Below are positions 1 through 6,582 of a stretch of 19,594 bases of DNA, one piece after another. The notes under the pieces were generated by a model. That model searched no databases, had not been told where the DNA came from, and worked only from the letters and a program-made list of their open reading frames with translations. Source of the stretch: JAGQTE01 sp964648005 (GTDB taxonomy: Bacteria; Actinomycetota; Acidimicrobiia; Acidimicrobiales; Acidimicrobilacustridaceae); the NCBI GenBank assembly GCA_964648005.1, contig CAZYKR010000051.1:1-19594 (forward strand), given 5' to 3'. Both the position numbers and the translations under genes were made by a program. The first letter of the stretch is position 1. Every line of letters starts with the position of its first letter.

Positions 1-1026
1 GGCCGCATCGCCGGCCAGTTCTCCAAGCCCCGGTCATCGCCCACCGAGACCATCGACGGCGAGTCGCTGCCGTCGTTCCGCGGGCACCTGGTCAACGACA
101 TCGCCTTCTCGCCCGACGCCCGGCGCCCGGATGCGCAGCGGCTGCTCACCGCCTACCAGCAGTCGGCGGCGACACTGAACCTGCTGCGGGCGTTCACCAA
201 GGGGGGGTTCGCCGACCTCGCCCGCGTGCACGCCTGGAACCAGGAGTTCGTCACGTCGAGCGCCGAGGGGCGGCGCTATGAGCAGGTCGCCGACGAGATC
301 GACCGTGCCCTGCGGTTCATGGGCGCCGCCGGCATCGTGCCCGAGCGCCATCCGGCGCTGCACGAGGTCGACTTCTACACCAGCCACGAGGCGTTGGTGC
401 TCGAGTACGAAGAGGCGCTGACCCGGCAGGACTCCATCTCGGGGGGTTGGTACGACTGCTCGGCGCACATGCTCTGGATCGGCGAGCGCACACGCGACCC
501 CGATGGCGCGCACGTCGAGTTCCTCTCCGGCGTGGGCAACCCCATCGGCTGCAAGATCGGCCCGAGCGCCACCACCGACGAGGTCGTGGCGCTGTGCGCG
601 CGCCTCGATCCTGACAAGACGCCTGGCCGGCTCACGCTGATCGCTCGCATGGGCAAGGACAAGGTCGCGTCCGCCCTCCCGCCCCTGCTGCGTGCGGTGC
701 GCGACGCCGGCCACCCGGTCGTGTGGGCCTGCGATCCGATGCACGGCAACACGTTCACGGCACCGAACGGGCTCAAGACCCGCGACTTCGATGACGTGCT
801 GGCCGAGGTCGCCGGCTTCTTTCGAGCGAACGCCGAGGTCGGGACCTGGCCTGGCGGCGTCCACGTCGAGCTCACGGGCGACGACGTCACCGAGTGCCTC
901 GGCGGCGCCGAGCAGATCGCCCACGAAGACCTGGGCACCCGGTACGAGACCATGTGCGACCCGCGCCTCAACGCCCGGCAATCGCTCGATCTCGCCTTCC
1001 GCGTCGCCGAGTTGCTGCGCGGCTGA
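1..1026 (+). CDS. aroG: Class II 3-deoxy-7-phosphoheptulonate (DAHP) synthase, 5' truncated
   Basis: This enzyme condenses phosphoenolpyruvate with erythrose 4-phosphate, the first committed step of the cytosolic shikimate pathway. The reading frame is open from base 1, so the N-terminus lies outside the window. The visible 341 residues begin with a GRIAGQFSKPRS stretch typical of the plant/actinobacterial class II family. Metal-ligand candidates are His248 (in ACDPMHGNT), Glu290 (in HVELTGDD) and Asp320 (in CDPRLN), numbered from the window edge. Their spacings of 42 and 30 residues equal those I recall for the M. tuberculosis enzyme (His369, Glu411, Asp441). That implies about 121 residues are missing, including the fourth ligand, a cysteine. 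The C-terminus (NARQSLDLAF...) looks complete. Family assignment is very secure; the symbol follows mycobacterial usage. Confidence 0.95.
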   Translation, partial: GRIAGQFSKPRSSPTETIDGESLPSFRGHLVNDIAFSPDARRPDAQRLLTAYQQSAATLNLLRAFTKGGFADLARVHAWNQEFVTSSAEGRRYEQVADEIDRALRFMGAAGIVPERHPALHEVDFYTSHEALVLEYEEALTRQDSISGGWYDCSAHMLWIGERTRDPDGAHVEFLSGVGNPIGCKIGPSATTDEVVALCARLDPDKTPGRLTLIARMGKDKVASALPPLLRAVRDAGHPVVWACDPMHGNTFTAPNGLKTRDFDDVLAEVAGFFRANAEVGTWPGGVHVELTGDDVTECLGGAEQIAHEDLGTRYETMCDPRLNARQSLDLAFRVAELLRG

Positions 1027-1092
1027 GCTCCCTGCGGCGACGATCGCGCCGGGCTCCGGTGGGCTGTGTGGCCGACGACACGCGCCCAAATG

Positions 1093-1121
1093 TTGAGTTG
1101 CCGGGTCAGGATTGCTACAAA
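1093..1121 (+). promoter_or_regulatory. Predicted sigma70-type promoter of the sulfite reductase-cysH operon
   Basis: TTGAGT (1093-1098) and TACAAA (1116-1121) are separated by exactly 17 nt inside a distinctly AT-richer patch of the 177-nt gap after the DAHP synthase gene. Transcription would start near 1128, leaving a 5' leader of about 75 nt with a GGAGGG ribosome-binding site (1192-1197) six nt before the ATG at 1204. I recognise no riboswitch in the leader. Confidence 0.55.
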
Positions 1122-1132
1122 ATGGGGAATAC

Positions 1133-1145
1133 CTGATCGGATTAG
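1133..1145. promoter_or_regulatory. Imperfect palindrome at the expected transcription start, candidate operator
   Basis: CTGATCGGATTAG is an imperfect 13-bp palindrome: 10 of 13 positions match its reverse complement, counting both members of each mismatched pair. It begins about 11 nt after the predicted -10 box, so a bound protein would block initiation or promoter clearance. A sulfur-responsive repressor is plausible given the downstream genes. The regulator family cannot be named from the site alone. Confidence 0.4.
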
Positions 1146-1203
1146 TCGGTTTTTGGCTTCCGATCGTACGAGGCGGGGCAGACCGGCCCCCGGAGGGACC
1201 CCC

Positions 1204-2973
1204 ATGCGACACCGCGAGATCGACCCGGCGCAGCTCGCCGACATCGAGAAGTTCGAAGACATGCTGGCGAAGTACCTGGCCGGCGAGATCCCCGAGGATG
1301 TCTTCCGGGTCTTCCGCCTCAACAACGGCATCTACGGCCAGCGCCAAGGCGGCCACAACCAGATGGTGCGGGTCAAGGTGCCCTACGGCAAGCTCGAGCC
1401 CGAGCAGCTCGAGTACTTCGGCCACCTGGCCGACACCTACTCGCGGGGCTGGGGTCACATCACCACCCGGCAGAACCTGCAGTTCCACTTCGTGCAGCTC
1501 GAACAGGTTCCCCAGGTCATGCGCGAGCTCGCCGCCGTCGGTCTGACCACCCGGGAGGCCTGCGGCGACACGGTGCGCAACGTGATGGGCTGCCACCTCG
1601 CCGGTGCCTGCCCGTTCGAGGCGTTCGACATCAGCCCGTGGGCCGAGGCGACGTTCCAGCACTTCTTGCACCACCCGTTCGGCCAACGCCTCCCGCGCAA
1701 GTTCAAGATCAACTTCTCCGGCTGCGAGACCGACTGCGGCCAGGCGATGTTCAACGACGTCGGCGTCATCGCCGCCACCCGCACCACCGAGTCCGGTGCG
1801 CTCGAGCAGGGGTTCCGGGTGTACGTCGGTGGCGGGCTCGGCGCCAACCCCCATCCGGCGATGGCGCTCGAGGACTTCACCGCCAAAGAGGACCTGCTCC
1901 CCACGATCGAGTCGATCCTGCGGGTCTTCGAGCAGGTCGGCAACCGCAAGAACAAGCTGCGCGCCCGGCTGAAGTGGGCCATCGAGACGATGGGCTTCGA
2001 CGTCATCCAGGAACGGATCCTGGCGACGCGCAAGCTGCTGCCCGCCTCGTCGTCGTGGCCCGGCGGCATCCCCGAGATCGTCCTCAAGCAGGGCGACGCT
2101 CCCGCCGGCCGCCGCAGCGATCTCGAGCCGACGCCGATGGGCCAGGGCACCCCGGTCGCCCTCCGTGGCACCACGGCGTACGAGCGCTGGCAGGACGCCA
2201 ACGTCGTGCGCGGGACGGCCAAGGGCACCGTCAGCGCCTACGCCTACGCCCGCCTGGGCGACATCACCTCCGACCAGTTCCGTGCCCTGGCCTCGATCCA
2301 GCGCGAGCTCGGGCTGGAGGTGCGGGCCACCAACCGGCAGAACTTCGTGTTCCGTGGGCTCGGCGAGCAGCAGCTGCCGACGTTGTACGCCCGGCTGGAG
2401 GCGATCGGCATGGCCGAGCCCGGCGCCGAGTTGGCGCGCGACGTCGTGGCATGCCCCGGTGCCGACACCTGCAACCTCGCCGTGACCCAGTCGCGCGGCC
2501 TCGCCGACGCCATCGGCACCGCCCTCGAGGACGCCGGGCTGGCCGAGGTCGGCGGCGTTCGGGTCAACATCTCCGGCTGCACGAACTCCTGCGGCCAGCA
2601 CCATGCCTCCGACATCGGGTTCTTCGGTGCCGAGCGACGCGCCCACGGCCAGAGCGCCCCGGGCTATCAGATGCTGCTCGGCGGCTACGTCGGTGAGGAG
2701 CAGATCCACTTCGGCGAGAAGGCGCTGCGCCTACCCGCCCGCAACGCCCCCGAGGCCACGGTCGCCGTCGTGCAGCGCTTCGCCGGCGAACGCACCGCCG
2801 GCGAGTCGTTCCGCCAGTGGATCGAGCGTTCCGGCGGCGTCGGCGCCATCGCCGACGGCCTGCGCCACCTCGACGAGTTCCCCGCCCCGGACGCCAACCC
2901 AGACTTCTACGTCGACTTCGGCGAGACCGGCCCCTACGTCGCCGAGGTCGGCGACTCCGAGTGCGCGACATGA
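1204..2973 (+). CDS. Siroheme/[4Fe-4S] nitrite/sulfite reductase, probably assimilatory sulfite reductase
   Basis: A 589-residue protein of the ferredoxin-type nitrite/sulfite reductase family, built from two homologous halves; it should reduce sulfite to sulfide (or nitrite to ammonia) in the cytoplasm. The cluster ligands of the C-terminal half are Cys417, Cys423, Cys459 and Cys463 (Cx5C...Cx3C). Siroheme/anion-site residues sit in the N-half: TTRQNLQ, DTVRNV and LPRKFKI. Unusually, the N-half also carries Cx5C (Cys130, Cys136) and Cx3C (Cys174, Cys178). The ATG at 1204 is chosen because GGAGGG lies six nt upstream; in-frame codons further 5' lack such a site and enter the promoter. The 3' end overlaps cysH by ATGA, and that coupling to an APS reductase favours sulfite over nitrite as substrate. 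Electron donor is not encoded here; ferredoxin is likely. Confidence 0.93.
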   Translation: MRHREIDPAQLADIEKFEDMLAKYLAGEIPEDVFRVFRLNNGIYGQRQGGHNQMVRVKVPYGKLEPEQLEYFGHLADTYSRGWGHITTRQNLQFHFVQLEQVPQVMRELAAVGLTTREACGDTVRNVMGCHLAGACPFEAFDISPWAEATFQHFLHHPFGQRLPRKFKINFSGCETDCGQAMFNDVGVIAATRTTESGALEQGFRVYVGGGLGANPHPAMALEDFTAKEDLLPTIESILRVFEQVGNRKNKLRARLKWAIETMGFDVIQERILATRKLLPASSSWPGGIPEIVLKQGDAPAGRRSDLEPTPMGQGTPVALRGTTAYERWQDANVVRGTAKGTVSAYAYARLGDITSDQFRALASIQRELGLEVRATNRQNFVFRGLGEQQLPTLYARLEAIGMAEPGAELARDVVACPGADTCNLAVTQSRGLADAIGTALEDAGLAEVGGVRVNISGCTNSCGQHHASDIGFFGAERRAHGQSAPGYQMLLGGYVGEEQIHFGEKALRLPARNAPEATVAVVQRFAGERTAGESFRQWIERSGGVGAIADGLRHLDEFPAPDANPDFYVDFGETGPYVAEVGDSECAT

Positions 2974-3683
2974 CGGAGCAGACCATGACCGACGTCACGA
3001 CCCCGGCGCGGACGCCGCGCACGGCCGAGGACTTCACCGACGACGAGCTCGCCGAGCTCTCCGTCGAGTTCGAGCGCCTTCCGGCGTCGAAGATCATCCA
3101 GTGGGCGGTCGACAACTTCGCGCCACACCTGGCGCTCACGGCGTCGATGACCGACGCCGTCCTGATCGATCTCGCCACGAAGGTCTACCCCGAGATCGAG
3201 GTCGTGTTCATCGACACCGGCTACCACTTCCCCGAGACCCTCGACACCGTCGAGCAGGTTCGCCGGCGCTATGGCCTCAACCTCAAGATGATGACCGTGC
3301 CCCTGCACGACGAGGAGCTGTGGAAGGCCGACCCCGAGAACTGCTGCTCGGCGGTCAAGGTCGGCCAGCTCGACCGGGCCTTGCTGGGCAAGGGTGCCTG
3401 GATGAGTGGGCTGCGCCGCACCGAGGCAGATTCCCGGGTGCAGGCGCCGCTCGTGGCACGCGACCTGCGCGGCCTGATCAAGGTGAACCCGATCGCCCTG
3501 TGGAGTGACGACGACGTGTGGGGCTACATCCGCGACAACGACGTGCTCTACAACCCACTGATCGACGCCGGCTACCTGTCGATCGGCTGCATGCCCTGCA
3601 CGACCCTGCCCACCGACCCGGACGACCCCCGATCGGGACGATGGGCCGGCCGCGACAAGACCGAGTGCGGCCTGCACCAGTGA
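2970..3683 (+). CDS. cysH: Adenylyl-sulfate (APS) reductase, [4Fe-4S] CysH type
   Basis: A 237-residue PAPS/APS reductase-family enzyme that reduces adenylyl sulfate to sulfite and AMP, feeding the reductase encoded just upstream. The core includes VVFIDTGYHFPET near residues 78-90. Four cluster cysteines typical of the APS-specific bacterial form are present: Cys125-Cys126 (ENCCSAVKVG) and Cys207-x2-Cys210 (GCMPC). The catalytic cysteine is Cys233 in the terminal ECGLH motif. The CC/CxxC set marks it as using APS rather than PAPS. The ATG at 2970 overlaps the upstream stop (ATGA), indicating translational coupling; an alternative ATG at 2985 is possible. No sulfate adenylyltransferase or transporter gene follows, so the activation half of the pathway must lie elsewhere. 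Confidence 0.95.
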   Translation: MTEQTMTDVTTPARTPRTAEDFTDDELAELSVEFERLPASKIIQWAVDNFAPHLALTASMTDAVLIDLATKVYPEIEVVFIDTGYHFPETLDTVEQVRRRYGLNLKMMTVPLHDEELWKADPENCCSAVKVGQLDRALLGKGAWMSGLRRTEADSRVQAPLVARDLRGLIKVNPIALWSDDDVWGYIRDNDVLYNPLIDAGYLSIGCMPCTTLPTDPDDPRSGRWAGRDKTECGLHQ

Positions 3684-3715
3684 CCAACCCGCCACTTTGA
3701 CCCTCCGGGGTGGTC
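3682..3715. repeat. Imperfect inverted repeat between cysH and the PaaX-like gene
   Basis: GACCAACCC (3682-3690) and GGGGTGGTC (3707-3715) pair at 8 of 9 positions with a 16-nt spacer. The spacer holds the predicted -35 box of the next gene. It could act as a weak terminator for the sulfur operon or as an autoregulatory operator for the PaaX-like protein. The sequence does not decide between these. Confidence 0.35.
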
Positions 3716-3725
3716 GCGCAAGGAT
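3697..3725 (+). promoter_or_regulatory. Possible promoter of the PaaX-like gene
   Basis: TTGACC (3697-3702), a 17-nt spacer and AAGGAT (3720-3725) lie six nt before the GTG at 3732. The -35 is good and the -10 poor (it lacks the first T). The six-nt distance would give a leaderless transcript, matching other genes in this window. Confidence 0.35.
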
Positions 3726-3731
3726 GCGGCC

Positions 3732-4637
3732 GTGACGGAAACGACCGCTGCGGCGGCGACCACCCGACCCGCCGGCGCCGAGGACGTGCCGACGCGGGTG
3801 TTGGCCCTCGGCATGGTGCACCAGGACGGCACGCTGCTGGCCGGCGAGCTCTACCCCGTGGCCGAGGCATGCGGGCAGAGCGGCGATCAGGTCCGCTCGT
3901 GCCTGCGCCGCCTGGTGGCCGAGGGGCTGTTCACACGCACGGGCGAAGGGCGCGACGCCGTCTACGCCGCCACCGACGAGGGCGTGCGCGCCCTCAGCTC
4001 GACCCTCGAGCGCACCCGCCTCGCCTATCACCAGGACGCCTCGGGCAGAGGCTGGGACGGCCGCTGGCATCTGGTCGCCTTCGCCATCCCCGAGTCTCGG
4101 CGCGGCGCCCGCGACGCGTTTCGCGACCGGCTGCGCGAGCTGGGCGGTGCCGCCGTGCAACCCGGCCTGTACGTGTCACCCCACCGATGGGAGCACGACG
4201 TCGTGACGGCCGCCGACGAGCTCGACGTGCGCAGCCACGTCTCGACCGCCACGTCGGACGCGCTCGACGTCTGCGGCACGACCGACCCGCGTGCCATCGC
4301 CGCCGACCTGTGGCCGATCGACGAGGTCGCCCAGCGCTACCGGGCGTTCTGCGACGCCTACCGGACGATCCCCGAGACGCTCGAGCAGATGCGACGCGAC
4401 CGGCGGCGTCTGAGCGAGGCCGAGTTCCTCCCGGGGTCGCTGATCATCGGCATCAAGTTCGCCGAGTGCTTCAACGCCGACCCCCTCCTGCCTCCGGAGC
4501 TGCTCCCGCGGCCGTGGCCGGGGCGCGAGGCCCGAGACCTGCTCGCCCGGAGCCGACGCATCAGCGTGCTGCTGCGCGAGCAACACGACAAGCCGAAGCT
4601 GTTCGCGCCCATCGACGACGTGATCGACACCATCTGA
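3732..4637 (+). CDS. PaaX-family transcriptional regulator
   Basis: A 301-residue cytoplasmic DNA-binding protein. Residues about 20-85 form a winged-helix-like N-terminal domain (VPTRVLALGMVHQDG..., SGDQVRSCLRRLVAEGLFTRTGEGRD). The central part has the PaaX hallmark GWDGRWHLVAFAIPE (about 107-121) and a YVSPHRWE segment. The C-terminal domain ends near DDVIDTI. PaaX of E. coli represses phenylacetate catabolism and responds to phenylacetyl-CoA. No phenylacetate or aromatic-degradation gene is visible nearby, so the target is unknown. GTG is chosen because it starts the homologous domain without a long extension and sits behind a possible leaderless promoter. A lipoprotein gene follows 2 nt after the stop, so the two are probably cotranscribed. 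Confidence 0.82.
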   Translation: MTETTAAAATTRPAGAEDVPTRVLALGMVHQDGTLLAGELYPVAEACGQSGDQVRSCLRRLVAEGLFTRTGEGRDAVYAATDEGVRALSSTLERTRLAYHQDASGRGWDGRWHLVAFAIPESRRGARDAFRDRLRELGGAAVQPGLYVSPHRWEHDVVTAADELDVRSHVSTATSDALDVCGTTDPRAIAADLWPIDEVAQRYRAFCDAYRTIPETLEQMRRDRRRLSEAEFLPGSLIIGIKFAECFNADPLLPPELLPRPWPGREARDLLARSRRISVLLREQHDKPKLFAPIDDVIDTI

Positions 4638-4639
4638 CC

Positions 4640-5542
4640 ATGTCCCGACCGCGCGGCCGACGCCCCCTCCTCCGTCGCGGCCTGGCCGCGGGCGCGCTCG
4701 TGGTCGCCGCCGGGCTCACCGGAGCCTGCGCCGCGGAGGACCCGACCACGCCGACGACGACGCAGGCACCGGGCGCGACCAGCGCGTCCCAGGGAACGAC
4801 CGCCCCGGAGACAGCGACGACGACCGACCCCGACGACGTCGACACGGTGGTCGAGCCCATCGCCGTGCCGTTCTGGATCCGCGGCACCGTCGTCGGCAAC
4901 GGCGCAGCCCGGCCCCTGCCGCCCGATGGCGACAAGGTCCGGTTCGCCCTCGACCAACTCCTCGCCGGCCCGACGCCCGAGGAGGAGGCCGCAGGGCTGC
5001 GGACGCTCATCCGCGCCGACACCACGGTGCTGAGCTTCGAGGTCGTCGACGGCATCGCCAAGGTCGGGTTCAACCGGGCGTTCCAATCGGAACAGACCCG
5101 GCCACAGGTGGCGCAGGTCGTCTACACCCTCACGCAGTTCCCCGAGGTCGACGCCGTGCAGTTCACGGTGGACGGCACACCCAACGGCGCCATCGGCGTT
5201 CCGCCCATCGCCCGTGATGACCTCGAGGACATCACGCCCGAGGTCTTGGTCGAACGCCCCACCGTCGACCAGCACGCCGCCGGCAAGCTCCGCTACGAGG
5301 GCACCGCCGTCACCCCCGACGGCAGGGTCCCCTGGCGTCTCGAGGCGCCCGACGGCACGGTCGTGCTCAGCGGCGAGGACGAGGTGCGCGGCGGCGCGGG
5401 TCAGCGCGGCCGGTTCGTGGGGGCGATGGAGCTCCCGGCGACTGCAGCCGGACCGCACACCGCCGTCTTCGTCAGCCGCGACGCCGTGACGGGGGCTGAG
5501 AAGGACCTCATCCGCGTGCCGGTCGTGCTCGACGCCTCGTGA
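4640..5542 (+). CDS. GerMN-domain lipoprotein with C-terminal immunoglobulin-like domain
   Basis: A 300-residue predicted lipoprotein. A basic N-terminus with paired arginines (GRRPLLRRG) and a hydrophobic stretch end in the lipobox LTGAC, with Cys30 as the lipidated residue; Tat export is possible. Residues 31-70 are a Thr/Pro/Ala-rich linker. Residues about 78-185 match the GerMN (sporulation/spore germination-like) domain, with ALDQLLAGPTPEE, VGFNRAFQS and VDAVQFTVDG segments. Residues about 208-298 look like the Gmad2 beta-sandwich that often accompanies GerMN (LRYEGTAV, PWRLEAPDGTVVLSG). GerMN occurs well beyond spore formers, for example in mycobacterial LpqB, so this does not imply sporulation. 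The gene begins 2 nt after the PaaX-like stop with no clear ribosome-binding site of its own. Its specific role is unknown. Confidence 0.8.
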   Translation: MSRPRGRRPLLRRGLAAGALVVAAGLTGACAAEDPTTPTTTQAPGATSASQGTTAPETATTTDPDDVDTVVEPIAVPFWIRGTVVGNGAARPLPPDGDKVRFALDQLLAGPTPEEEAAGLRTLIRADTTVLSFEVVDGIAKVGFNRAFQSEQTRPQVAQVVYTLTQFPEVDAVQFTVDGTPNGAIGVPPIARDDLEDITPEVLVERPTVDQHAAGKLRYEGTAVTPDGRVPWRLEAPDGTVVLSGEDEVRGGAGQRGRFVGAMELPATAAGPHTAVFVSRDAVTGAEKDLIRVPVVLDAS

Positions 5543-5595
5543 CCCCGTCGCCGCCCGTCGGGACCGGCCCGGGCGAGCGAATTGAGGCACGGTCC

Positions 5596-5624
5596 TTGCC
5601 ACGCTGAGCGGCGGTGCATATGCT
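5596..5624 (+). promoter_or_regulatory. Predicted sigma70-type promoter of the SGNH lipoprotein gene
   Basis: TTGCCA (5596-5601) and TATGCT (5619-5624) are spaced by 17 nt, the best consensus match in the window. Transcription would start near 5631, followed by a purine-rich GGGGA ribosome-binding region before the GTG at 5651. Together these support 5651 as the start and reject more upstream codons. Confidence 0.55.
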
Positions 5625-5650
5625 CACCGCGGTCGGGGATTCGGGGAACG

Positions 5651-6574
5651 GTGAGCCTGGCTCGGGGAACAACCAAGGGGACGCGGCGGCGGTGGGCCGT
5701 CGCGCTGGCGTCGGTCGCGGCGGTCGCCGCGCTCGCCGGGGCATGCGCCGTGCCGTCCAGGCACCTCGACGTCGGCGGCTCGCCGACCGAGGGCAACGCC
5801 ACCACCACAGCCGTGGCACCGGAGCTGGCACCCAGCCGCCCGCGCATCGTGGTGATCGGCGACTCGAACATGCCCTCCATCGCCGGTCTGAGCCATGTCA
5901 TCAACTTCGGCACCTACGACGCGAACGCGCCGGAGGTGTGGCTCATCAACTCCGAGATCTACTACAACACCGGCCTCCAGACGCACGATGCGGACACCAC
6001 GGTGGAGCTCTTCACCTCCGGCGTCGCCACGGCGCGGCCGTCGGCCGTCTTCGTCGAGATCGGCGCCGTCGATTGCCTGCGGTACGCAGACACGGGGTAC
6101 GACGCCTCCACCGACGGCTACGCCGCCGTCCTGGCTCGCCTGCTCGACCGGTTGGAGGTCGCGGCCGATGGCGCGCCGATCATCTGGCTCGACATCCCAC
6201 CGCTGCCGGCGTTCGGCGAGGGCGGCGAGGCCTGCCGGCTCGCGCACAACAGCACGCTGGCCGCCGAGGATGCGGCACGCCCGTCGCTCTCGGTCGTCCC
6301 CCACGACGATCTGTTCCGGACGGTGCTCGGCAGTCCCGAAGCGCCCGTGTGCGACGGCCCCGACTCCGGTTGCTGGGCCGGTGACGGGGTGCACCTGACC
6401 CCGGCGATGCAGTTCTACATCTCGGTCATCGATGTCATCCTGCTGCGCTGGACCGAGATCAACGGCTGGGCACCGTGCCCCGTCGACGGTCTCATCGACT
6501 GGATGGCAGACGTCGTGCGCGGCCTCGACTCGCTCGTGCCGCCGGACGGCGCCACGTGCCCGAGCGTCGACTGA
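5651..6574 (+). CDS. SGNH/GDSL-hydrolase-like lipoprotein
   Basis: A 307-residue predicted envelope lipoprotein. The N-terminus is basic (TRRRW), followed by an Ala/Val helix and the lipobox LAGAC (Cys32). The SGNH-fold signals are block I VVIGDSN (Ser72 the putative nucleophile) and block V GDGVHLTP (Asp245 and His248). The block III region reads EIGAVD (137-141) where GxND is usual, so the oxyanion Asn is replaced by Val140. Several cysteines (142, 195, 234, 241, 276, 303) could form disulfides outside the cell. The fold suits an esterase or acyl-/deacylase acting on cell-wall or exopolysaccharide substituents, similar to acyltransferase-associated SGNH domains; no substrate can be named. 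The GTG start is preferred because it follows a promoter and a GGGGA site. It ends only 8 nt from the convergent CoxE-like gene. Confidence 0.75.
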   Translation: MSLARGTTKGTRRRWAVALASVAAVAALAGACAVPSRHLDVGGSPTEGNATTTAVAPELAPSRPRIVVIGDSNMPSIAGLSHVINFGTYDANAPEVWLINSEIYYNTGLQTHDADTTVELFTSGVATARPSAVFVEIGAVDCLRYADTGYDASTDGYAAVLARLLDRLEVAADGAPIIWLDIPPLPAFGEGGEACRLAHNSTLAAEDAARPSLSVVPHDDLFRTVLGSPEAPVCDGPDSGCWAGDGVHLTPAMQFYISVIDVILLRWTEINGWAPCPVDGLIDWMADVVRGLDSLVPPDGATCPSVD

Positions 6575-6582
6575 CCGACGAC

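Noticed and set aside
1066..1203. Upstream start for the nitrite/sulfite reductase
   Set aside because: It would run through the promoter and leader, and only the ATG at 1204 has a well-placed GGAGGG site.
1027..1203. SAM or other riboswitch in the reductase leader
   Set aside because: The predicted leader is only about 75 nt and shows no conserved riboswitch core I recognise.
34..2709. Long minus-strand open frame opposite DAHP synthase and sulfite reductase
   Set aside because: It mirrors two strongly conserved enzymes and shows only Val/Gly/Leu/Arg-rich compositional protein sequence.
3732..4637. Local phenylacetate catabolic operon controlled by the PaaX-like protein
   Set aside because: Neighbouring genes are sulfur assimilation and lipoproteins; no paa gene is present.
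4640..5542. Sporulation gene cluster inferred from the GerMN domain
   Set aside because: GerMN is widespread in non-sporulating actinobacterial lipoproteins, and no sporulation gene is nearby.
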